Below are positions 56,220 to 64,000 of a DNA stretch of 64,000 nt, piece after piece. The notes under the pieces were generated by a model. It was not told the origin of the DNA, did no database searches, and worked only from the letters and a program-made list of their open reading frames with translations. The stretch is taken from positions 1 through 64,000 of the forward strand of contig JADDOH010005024.1 in NCBI GenBank assembly GCA_016648135.1. The letters are read 5' to 3'. Made by a program: the position numbers and the translations under genes. The DNA is from Agrypnia vestita (lineage: Eukaryota; Arthropoda; Insecta; Trichoptera; Phryganeidae). Each line of letters begins with the position of its first letter. The stretch's first letter is position 1.

Positions 56220-56445
56220 TATTTGCGACGTTCTTGATACTCTGTACTAATAATTGTTACAAATTTTATTTTATTAAATGATTCGCCATTTGCACTGTAC
56301 ACGTGTAATCGCTGTGCAGGACATGTGCCGATTCACATATGATCGAATTGCATCGATACATTACATAAATATATGCCTTTCGCTAGAGCAGACCGAAGAC
56401 CCTTGTATTCGGGATATTGTGTTGAGTTTGAAATAAGTAATTTAT
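56220..56445 (+). repeat. LINE 3' UTR fragment
   Basis: TAATAATTGTTAC, CATTTGCACTGTACA and GCTAGAGCAGACC match 5730-5930, ending GAAATAAG. Confidence 0.5.
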
Positions 56446-56513
56446 TGTTTTGTATGCATTTTATACCTAGTGTTTTCTTAGCTGTTCATAAAAAAATATA
56501 TAGATATATACTT

Positions 56514-56714
56514 ATACAGGTTTATTTGGAAAACATTAAAAATCGCAGGACTATATTTCTGCCTTGATTCTTAGACGAAAATGTTCAAGCTATCATGATC
56601 TATAATATCAATAGTTATGGAAATATGCGACATCAAAATTTGCATTTTTTTTCAATATTTCTGACTCATTTTTTGTAAAACGTTGGAATATCATTACAGT
56701 AACATATATCATAT
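56514..56714. mobile_element. P1-type element, one arm only
   Basis: TACAGGTTTATTTGGAAAAC, ATTTCTGCCTTGATTCTTAG, AATAGTTATGGAAATATGCG and TTTCTGACTCATTTTTTG follow the arm order of the full copies. The second arm is missing and a Helitron 3' end abuts it. Confidence 0.65.
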
Positions 56715-56791
56715 GTTAAGGGTAATATACAAATTGACAAAAACAAAAGTTACTAAAAATCTACGCGTACGAAGCCGCGTGGTTAAGCTAA
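56715..56791 (+). mobile_element. Helitron family B, 3' end only
   Basis: AAATCTACGCGTACGAAGCC followed by GCGTGG and terminal CTAA. Only the last 77 bases remain. Confidence 0.6.
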
Positions 56792-56984
56792 TTTCCAATA
56801 AAATTATAGTTTATTATGTAAGTTAATAAGTGTCATTAACAAAGTATAAAAAAAATAATTCACCTTTCAAAAATCACATTTCTACCTAAATTCCAGGCTG
56901 CCACGGCGGCGTAACCCTTTAAAATATTACTATACGAGTTTTTGTTGAACTCTCCCATTTCTCCCGGGATCAACGGACTTGAAT

Positions 56985-57220
56985 GTATAAAAATGTGGAG
57001 TATCCGCTGTGGCGAGCGGGTCCGCCTTGCAGTAAACACAATAACGTCTGAAAGCATAGTTCGCCCGTAGCTGCAGGGAGGCAAATAATCTGCCGCCATG
57101 AAATATGCAGCGGGCGGGCGGGGGGCGACCCTCGCGCGGCGCTGCTAGCCTGGTACTTTGTGCGGAGCCCGTCCGCGTGGGCTGTCCCTTCGCGCCATTT
57201 AAATATGCATTAGTTCAAAA
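56985..57220. other. CpG-rich island
   Basis: Strong G+C and CpG rise (GCAGCGGGCGGGCGGGG, CCTCGCGCGGCGC), ending in ATTTAAATATGCATTAG. It matches no repeat in the window. A 93-codon frame begins at 57105 but has no recognisable domain or splice structure. It may be a promoter or regulatory region; I see no start site evidence. Confidence 0.35.
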
Positions 57221-57494
57221 TAAATCCAAATGGGTATCTTGCGAGCCCAGCGAGTATCGGAATTCTGTTTTTCAGATTTTTTCCCCGGATTGTTTAAAGT
57301 TTACGATATTCCGAGAGTACATATCTACTCTCTTTATGTTCGCCTGGTGTTACTTGTGTTTGGGAAGCGTAGGGATGAAAGGTTGAGGTTATATTCAAAA
57401 GAGGGAGGCTGCGGAAAATAAAGGGAATGCAAAAGGAATATGAACACGGAGCAATACTAGCTGTGCATAATGTAGTTCTAGTGTACTTGTAATA

Positions 57495-57575
57495 GAGGTG
57501 AAGCTTGGAACTGATAAAATAAATATCGAAAGTAGACTAAATACAGTAAAAATGGTGTTTGTAGAGTAGTCAATA
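57495..57575 (+). pseudogene. Short LINE ORF2 remnant
   Basis: EAWN followed (after a stop) by IESRLNTVKMVFVE. This is the same block as ENRLNVVEMRYFRS at 31 kb. Confidence 0.5.
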
Positions 57576-58140
57576 TATTTAAAAACTTTTTTGGTATAGA
57601 TAAAAAAATGCGTGCCGTGTTGTCAACCTTGTTTTGGAACAGAGCTTGACAGAATGCGCATGCGCAAGTGTAATAAAATAATATATAGCAGCGCTCGGAG
57701 CACATGCAATTTTTATAACATCATTTTCAAACAACTTGATGGCGAAGATATAAGAATAAAATAATTTGTAATAAACTCTATGTTATATTAAATAAATAAT
57801 TAAAAGACTTGGCTTAGTCAGATAAACCAAGTAGGTATAAGAAAACAACCAAAGAAATCTTAAGCTATGTCTAACGTTGCTTTTATTGAAAATAATATTG
57901 TAACGAATTTTGTTTCGGAGATCGAAGATCTATGAACATATGCATATTTTTTGCGCACACAATTGCTAGTAATTATTATTACAATACTAGGTAAATTTTC
58001 TTCTCCATCGAAGACCATCAGTGCAGTAACAGTAGAGCGTAACTATTTCGCAAATTAGCAAAGGATAGGTGGACACAGACAACTACACACAAAGTATAAT
58101 TGAATAAATATATTAAATATATTATATATGTGGGCGAAAG
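57576..58140. other. AT-rich stretch without recognised genes
   Basis: No feature recognised. Confidence 0.3.
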
Positions 58141-58456
58141 GAACAACCAAATGAGTCAATAAAATCGAGGTTAGAGTATACAGAGTTGTTCTTTAGATAC
58201 ATATCTAGCAAGGAATAATTAGATGAGTCAGAAAATAAAATAAAATGCGACTATTTTAAAATTTTTGAAAATTTTGGCAAGAATCAATGATATTAGTCAG
58301 CGTGGCTCAAGATTTTTTTGCAAAAACAGAACTACTTCTGCAAAAATTAGATAAAAATAAGAAAGGCTATAAGAGACATTTCGTAAACAAACGAAATTTC
58401 CAAATTTTGTTTTGACTCTCCCGAAAACCTGCATTTTTTTACTTATTTGGTTGTTA
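58141..58456. mobile_element. MITE M3, copy 2
   Basis: Terminal inverted repeats GAACAACCAAATGAGTCAA and (complement of the right end) GTAACAACCAAATAAGTAA. It shares its interior with 38141-38464. No coding capacity. Confidence 0.7.
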
Positions 58457-58934
58457 CTTCGCCTACAGATATTTCACTTACATATATTTTAACAGGGTCG
58501 CCTGTCATTTTCATTTTTTTTTCTATATATTCTTTTTAGATTAAGTTTTTAAATATTTTTTTACAATATTATACACATAATTATAAATTGATTCGTCATC
58601 TTAATAATGTTCAGAATGTAAACGATCACCTTCTCTAAACGAAAGAGTTTTCTCTTATAGAGAGGTAGCATGTCTTAAAAAAAATTAATTAAAAAATGTA
58701 TGAGCTTTATAAAGCTTCCTAATTTATTAATTACTCATATTTACTAATAAATTAATTTGGAAATGACAATGTCATTTTTTTGTATTAAGATGCTAATAAT
58801 AATTCTTTGTTTCTAATCTTATTTCTCAAAGCTTCGCAAGTTAATATAGAGAATGGTCAAAGATTTCAAATTTTTAAACACAGCTTTGAAATTTTATAAC
58901 GCTTGTTGGGAAGCCAACTTGAGTATAAGTCGTT

Positions 58935-59170
58935 AAAATAAAATAGAAGTCTCACAGAGACGAAGCTATGAACATGAGAAACGTGTGTGGAAGTCTATTC
59001 ATACGATGGCCCAGGGCTTACAACCTGTATGAGCTGGCTTAAGTGATCACTCTGCACAACGCAACGTTCACTAAATCCATCTTAAGAACATCCACACATT
59101 ATCAAATTTTGAATGTTCTATATATGTTCATATCTGAGAATCTTTAATTCATTTGGATGGAATATGATAT
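58935..59170 (-). repeat. Dispersed repeat R1, inverted copy
   Basis: GAAGTCTCACAGAGACGAAGC, GGCTTACAACCTGTATGAG and AAGAACATCCACACATTATC are complements of the sequence at 62330-62500. Confidence 0.6.
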
Positions 59171-59334
59171 ATACTACATATATATAAGTATAACTCAGTT
59201 GTGTGATCACCCTGTTATATTGTACATATACAGATTTTGGAGAGAATTCAGCATAAATTCTTAATTTAAAATTGTTAATTTAAAATTAAATATACCCATA
59301 TATTAAATTGACTACAAAATACTTATGAACGAAC

Positions 59335-59560
59335 TAGATAGTCGCTCTTCAGTATTTTATATAGGTAAAACGGCACGTAGTATTAAATTAAAAATAAAAG
59401 AAAATCGTAGATGCCTCAGTAATTACAATTTCTCAGAATTTGTAAATCTCTTAGTGACATATTATACACATTTATTAAAATTACATTGAAATTATACGTA
59501 TAAAAAAATAGAGGTCGTAGGTTAAATAATTTAGAAATGTTACCAATGTATAATATAATT
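59335..59560 (+). pseudogene. Penelope-like GIY-YIG remnant
   Basis: The plus frame from 59349 encodes SVFYIGKTARSIKLKIKENR, then CLSNYNFSEFVNLLV. The YIG-K-T-x-R-S motif followed by a spacer and an N-F-x-E-F/H segment matches the endonuclease region of the 22.6-kb copy. The GVY half and everything upstream are gone. Confidence 0.6.
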
Positions 59561-59721
59561 TAGAAATATAACCTATTATTTAATATATGCCCCTCCGAAT
59601 CAGTATTGAAAAATTAAATAATTATTTGTTAATTTATTACCTATGTATATGCTTATTAATGAACTCCATATTTTTAGTTTGTCAGATAAAATGAATTTGG
59701 AAATAGACTTATATTATATAT

Positions 59722-59912
59722 GAGTAGCTTGTTGGTCTTGTGGTTAGGACTCTCGCCTCGTGATCCAAAGGTCGCAGGTTCGAATCTCACTCCAGACAAG
59801 CAAGTTAGTCCTATTTTCATAGCATAAGCGTTTAGCTTAATTTGAAAATAGTAAGAATATTGATGTGCCACGAACTCGGTGTTCGCATCTCTGTTTAAAA
59901 AAAAAAAAAAAA
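59722..59912 (+). repeat. tRNA-derived SINE, family 1, head type A, near complete
   Basis: GAGTAGCTTGTTGGTC, B box GCAGGTTCGAATCTCACTCC, body TTAGTCCTATTTTCATAGC, tail GTTCGCATCTCTG and an A run to 59912. Confidence 0.85.
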
Positions 59913-60396
59913 TTTGTACAAAATTATCAATTCTCAAATTGACAACCCTGATCTTTTCTCTAAAGTATTCCTTCTCTAAAGAGGAATTCCATTCTCAACG
60001 CGTTCAAAGGATATATTTTATTACGATAATACGCGAATAAACTACCATATACATTCGTCACTGCTTGCCTTCACAGACTGGGCAAAGAGTACAGCGAGTT
60101 TGTAGACGAATTCCATGACAGCTTGACTTCTTTAATAATAAATATGCTGTAGATTCTGACAAAGTGATAGTTTCAATATTAAAACCTGCTAATGTTTCAT
60201 TCTTTTACTCATAGGTTTGTTGACTGTTTAATTTTTACATCATACATTTTTTTATTAAGTCGATTTTCTGAGCAAATTTATTATTTTTACATGATTTTTT
60301 TTTATTGTGTTTATTTAAATTTGATTTAATGTTATATTCAAGAACACATTCTTATCGTGAAATTGCAATTGCGATATATTGGCGGAAAGGTACCAG

Positions 60397-60520
60397 GCTG
60401 ATGTGGTGTAATAGGTAACATACCTGCCTGGAAAGCTAGGTCATCTGGATTCGAATCCCGGTAGCAGCCAAAATTTTTTTCGTTGATTAGATTTGTCTTT
60501 CTAATTGATTAATAAATTTG
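60397..60520 (+). repeat. tRNA-derived SINE, family 3
   Basis: The 75-base head (60397-60471) folds as a plausible tRNA. It has acceptor GGCTG/CAGCC, an anticodon-loop-like CTGGAAA (GGA anticodon position) and T arm TGGATTCGAATCCCG. It continues straight into TTTTCGTTGATTAG and TCTTTCTAATTGATTAATAA, a tail shared with the family-4 element at 60614, so it is a SINE head and probably not a functional tRNA gene. Confidence 0.65.
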
Positions 60521-60613
60521 GCTTTGATTTAATGTGTATATTTTATATTAAAGGAAACACATTCCTATTGTGAAGTTGCAATTTCAGAACAAAGTTCTGT
60601 GAATTATAAACAT

Positions 60614-60810
60614 TTTTTTATTAATCAATTAGAAAAGACATACAGAAAAAATCAAACTAACGAAAACATATTTTAAATGCCACCGGGACTCGAACCACGG
60701 ACCTCCAATTCTATCCGGGAATGGTGCGTTATCCAATTTCGCCACGGCACTCTGGTAAGTTAACGAAAAATTTTCAACCTTAAATGTAGTCTCTTTTGAA
60801 TTTATTTTTA
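60614..60810 (-). repeat. tRNA-derived SINE, family 4
   Basis: The minus strand contains GCGAAATTGGATAACGCACC, the B-box region GTGGTTCGAGTCCCGGTGGC, then TTTTCGTTAGTTTG and TCTTTTCTAATTGATTAATA. The tail is the same as in family 3 although the tRNA part is different. A further tail-like piece at 60913-60940 is an exact inverted copy of 60614-60641 (28 bp). Confidence 0.65.
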
Positions 60811-60941
60811 CTCCATTTTTAAAGCAATCCACTTTTTATAATGCAATAGTCACGAATACCTTCGCGTATCTACCGCTAGAGGACGCCAGAAATTAATCAT
60901 TTTAATTTTTGGATGTCTTTTCTAATTGATTAATAAAAAAT

Positions 60942-61494
60942 TCTTTATTTTAAGTCGTGATTATTATTTTGATTACTTGCTTGTATAAAGTGTCTTTTGT
61001 TTTTTTTGCTATTTTTTTTCAGTGATGCTTTTTACCACGTGCACCAACAAATAAACAAAATAAATATATTTTGAGCAGGAGGGTTTTGAAAAAGCATTTT
61101 AAGTCTGGAATGGCTGAAACAAATTCTAATTCAAACAGATACTCAAGTAAAGCGATCCTCTAAAACGTTTCAGATAGAGCGAGGGAAGCTGAGATTTATT
61201 TCGAGAGCGATTCTATCTAACTTGAGAGGCAATATGTGTTAGGAATTCCTCAGTGCCGAGCTGCTCGCTGCGAGGATCTTAATACGGCGTTCCTTTCTCC
61301 ACGTCAAACAAAAATATTTATTACTTCGTCAAAACATACTCGCGAATAATTTTATGGCGTCATTTTCGGAAAATTTTGTGAACAATTCCAGTACACAGGT
61401 AAATAAAATATTTATGTATTACATATAGCAGGACATAGTTATTCATCCATTCATCTAGTATACCGTCTAAAACCAAACCTATAAATTTAAATTA
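60942..61494. other. Unassigned stretch
   Basis: A GC-richer section lies at 61180-61300 without recognisable structure. No gene was recognised. Confidence 0.3.
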
Positions 61495-61690
61495 GTTTAA
61501 ATCTTTAATTAAAATAAACTCCCCCACCACACACAAGAATCTTTATTCTTTTTTGTGAGGTTATAACATATAACAATAATTTTATTGTTAATATTTGCTA
61601 GTTATTATTGTTATAAAAGAAATTATATGTAGGTATTACCTATTAAGTAAATATAAATAAATAAATAAAATAATATCGTTTTATCATATT
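61495..61690 (+). repeat. Dispersed repeat R3, copy 2
   Basis: CACAAGAATCTTTATTC, GTGAGGTTATAACATATAAC and GCTAGTTATTATTGTTATAA match 54070-54155. Confidence 0.5.
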
Positions 61691-61749
61691 TTCTTTAATA
61701 ATATTAACGGTATATTATATACGCTAGGTATGTTCTAAGAACACATTAT

Positions 61750-62330
61750 CATTACCAGCTGCGAAAATCTATGTATAGGTACTAACTAGTCCATGAGAAA
61801 AGACTACAGATATCTCTAGTATAGTCTATTATCTCTAGCATCATAGCAAATAAGCGAAAGATTCTCAGATTTGAACATTTCTTTTTTAAATAGAGATGCG
61901 AACACGGAATGCGTGTCGCATCAATATTCTTACTATTCTCAAACTAAGCTAAAAGCCTGTGCTATGACAATAGGACTAACTTGCTGGTGTCCTAGAATGG
62001 CTCGAACCATCGACCACTAGATAGATCATTAGGCGAGCGTCATGACCACTACACCAATTAGCTACTCATATTGAACATATGTCTCTAGCATAGTCCATAG
62101 TCTCTAGTATCAGCACATAAATGAAAGATTCTCAGATTTGAACATATGCAGAACATTCAATATATGATGAATTAATGAATTAATAAATAAGTTCAATTAA
62201 TGAAAATTTGAAATCTATGTATCTATACTAACTAGTTGATGAGAAAATACTACAGATGTCTCTATCATAGTTCAATCAAATATACAGAAGGTTCCTAAAA
62301 TTTAAACATATACAGAATATATAGAACTTC
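61750..62330. repeat. Three imperfect tandem units interrupted by a SINE
   Basis: Units carry CTATGTAT(A/C), TACTAACTAGTYSATGAGAA, CAGATRTCTCTA and AAAGATTCTCAGATTTGAACA. They start near 61768, 62080 (partial) and 62213. A family-1 SINE at 61882-62067 splits the array. Confidence 0.55.
61882..62067 (-). repeat. tRNA-derived SINE, family 1, head type B, with target duplication
   Basis: Tail CTTTTTTAAATAGAGATGCG, body, head ending CTAGAATGGCTCGAACC and the GAGTAGC terminus on the minus strand. The flanks TTGAACAT (61871-61878) and TTGAACAT (62071-62078) are the target-site duplication. Confidence 0.8.
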
Positions 62331-62515
62331 CAAAATTTTTCATAATTTGTGGATGTTCTTGTGACGGAATTGGTGAATGTTGCATTGTGTAGAGTGATCA
62401 CTTAAGCCAACTCATTCAGGTTGTAAGCCCTGGGTCACTGTATGAAAAGACTTCCACACACGTTCATAGCTTCGTCTCTGTGAGACTTCTATAATGTATC
62501 TTAATATTAACGGTG
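62331..62515 (+). repeat. Dispersed repeat R1, copy 3
   Basis: TTGTGGATGTTCTTG, GGTTGTAAGCCCTGG and AGCTTCGTCTCTGTGAGACTT, in the same orientation as 23245-23400. Confidence 0.6.
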
Positions 62516-62654
62516 CCAACGTTTCAAATAACATAGTAATATCAACAAAACAACAATAATTCAATAATATTTGTCATTTTAGGTTATGTTTGATTGCTTT
62601 TCTAGATAAAAAACATAGACATAGCAATCAGTTCTTTAATACGAGTACTTTGAT

Positions 62655-62899
62655 ACTCATCATCATCATCATCATCATTTTTGGCACTACAACCCTTGGT
62701 GGGTCTTGGCCTCCTCAATAATTTTCCTCCACTCATCTCGGTCTAGTGCCAGCTCTCTCCAGTTCCGAAGCTCTAAGGCAGAGATATCTTTGAGGACGTT
62801 GTCACTCCATATTAATTTTGGCCTTCCTAAGTTCCTTCGCCCTATTGGCCTTGAGTTCAGCAGGGACTTTGGTGCTTGATGCTCGGACATTCTCTCCAC
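62655..62899 (-). pseudogene. LINE ORF2 C-terminus with (TGA)n tail
   Basis: The minus frame encodes MSEHQAPKSLLNSRPIGRRN, then LGRPKLIWSDNVLKDIS and LALDRDEWRKIIEEAKTH, followed by a stop. GRPxxxW, the charged helix and D-R-D-x-W-R are the closing motifs of this protein family. After the stop, TTGTAGTGCCAAAAATGATG runs into a TGA microsatellite, the normal 3' tail of such LINEs. The 3' end looks intact and the 5' part is truncated. Confidence 0.75.
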
Positions 62900-63149
62900 T
62901 TTGAATACTACATATATAAAACACTTTAAATAACCAATTCATAGTGAAGAAATCAATAATTTTTATAGCGGTAATAATAAATTAATTACAAAGTTCAATT
63001 AAGTGTAAATTTAAATAATCATGTTGCACCACAAAGTAACAACCATATCAATCAATCTATACGTTTGAAGAACCTAATTAGTATGTAGTTTTCATACATC
63101 TTACACTCTAATTAAATTTCTAGGTATATTATTAAATACCCGAATCACA

Positions 63150-63350
63150 CACATGATGGTAACACTTGCATTTCCTCGATACTTCGCCGCTGGCTTCCTT
63201 GCTGATCGAAAGGTGTTCGACGCTGTCGCAACACATTAAGGGTTGTGCGGGAAGTCGTCACGATGCCACGTGATAGCGCCGAGTCGGAAGGCGTCGTCAC
63301 GTGACGTCTCCTACCGCGGCTCATTTTTCCAAATCGAGTCGCGACATTTT
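63150..63350. other. CpG-rich patch with E-box and CRE-like sites
   Basis: It contains GCCACGTGATAG and TCACGTGACGTCTC, which are CACGTG E-boxes, the second overlapping a TGACGTC CRE-type site. It is unlike the AT-rich flanks and matches no repeat here. A promoter role is inferred only. Confidence 0.3.
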
Positions 63351-63472
63351 ACAAACTTGATTCTTGCTTCGATGACAATATGCTTCGAGAAATTAATAAG
63401 TATTTGAAATGACGCTTTGATAGCCGAATACTAATTATTGACGAGTAAACGTCTGATTTTATCTGCCCGAGA

Positions 63473-63592
63473 TTAAGCTACGTAGACCAGATTATCGGAG
63501 ATGTGCGATGTAGCACCTACCAAGAAATGAAGAGGCTGGCAGGTGACAGAGAGGAGTGGAGAAAGCGAGTGCTTGTTGCAGACCAATCCTAG
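63473..63592 (+). pseudogene. LINE ORF2 C-terminal fragment
   Basis: The frame from 63479 encodes YVDQIIGDVRC, then STYQEMKRLAGDREEWRKR and ends VLVADQS-stop at 63590-63592. It closely parallels the last residues of the 1.7-2.0 kb element (ELKRIAGDRVEWRKR), so they belong to one lineage. An A run follows at 63604. Confidence 0.7.
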
Positions 63593-64000
63593 GATCGCGA
63601 CCCAAAAAAAAACATCTGAGCGCCCTCCTAAAAATAACTCGCACTGATCAAAAAAATGTGACCACCAGGAGTGAATGAAAAAGCTAGAAATTAATTAGCG
63701 ATTTATTAACCACTGATTTATTAATTATTACATGTACAAAGTCAATTAACACTATTAAACACATTCTTTAAATTAAAGCATTTCGTAATTTATCACTCGT
63801 AAATAGACACTTTATTATCGCTTTAACACTTTATTTAACATTCACCAGAACATTCGATCCAGTTTCGCACGTATAAGAACTTTGCTAGATTATTCGCCCG
63901 AGTTATCCTGGCCCTGTATTTATATCCGAGGGATGCGGGTTCTTTGTACTTTCTGGATTTTTCTAGTGTTCAGGAGACGATTCTCGTGGCTTCAAAATTC

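Noticed and set aside
57105..57386. 93-codon frame in the CpG island
   Set aside because: Open because of high GC content; the peptide changes character abruptly at the island edge and lacks a domain.
60397..60471. Genuine tRNA-Ser gene
   Set aside because: It folds acceptably, but the sequence runs into a SINE tail shared with another element and there is no terminator T-run directly after it.
3005..62067. CRISPR-like array from the repeated SINE units
   Set aside because: Repeats are 180 bp, dispersed kilobases apart and in both orientations, in a eukaryotic context.

Overview
This is AT-rich, repeat-dominated DNA from an animal, most likely an insect. The evidence is intron-style splice signals around the only convincing coding exon, two cecropia-type mariner transposons, tRNA-derived SINEs, several LINE lineages, Penelope-like elements, Helitrons and many fold-back (palindromic) MITEs. 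I cannot name the species. I see no operons, no bacterial genes, no CRISPR array and no intact protein-coding gene; almost every long open frame is either a transposon remnant or chance.

Layout. 0.5-2.1 kb: two LINE reverse-transcriptase tails in opposite orientation. 3-8.3 kb: SINEs of two families and a Helitron interrupted by a SINE. 9-12.1 kb: fold-back elements, two of them carrying a hammerhead-like CUGANGA...GAAA motif. 15.2-16.8 kb: two adjacent Helitrons, the first packed with heat-shock-element pentamers. 19.1 kb: a minus-strand exon encoding a signal peptide, the best candidate for a host gene; the gene presumably runs leftwards across a very large intron. 19.5-21 kb: an hAT-like GC-rich repeat cluster. 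22.6-26.3 kb: a Penelope-like 3' end with a GIY-YIG domain, a 417-bp palindrome, a LINE tail and a 907-bp TTAA-flanked element. 27.9-29.6 kb: a second heat-shock-element Helitron and a PIF/Harbinger-like remnant. 31-43 kb: SINEs, hAT MITEs, LINE tails and Penelope-like pieces. 44.7-46.4 kb: a MITE split by a 1.1-kb TTAA-flanked near-perfect palindrome. 48.8-49.3 kb: an uninterrupted copy of the same MITE, which preserves the empty site. 49.7-56 kb: two nearly identical, differently broken mariners pointing away from each other, one nested in a palindrome. 56-64 kb: more LINE, Penelope and SINE debris, including two tRNA-headed SINEs that share one tail.

How the parts relate. The window records layered transposition: SINE into Helitron, SINE into tandem repeat, mariner into palindrome, LINE into palindrome, palindrome into MITE. 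No pathway is encoded here. The most interesting functional possibility is a small Helitron family that carries dense, near-perfect arrays of heat-shock-factor binding pentamers and could move heat-inducible regulation around the genome.
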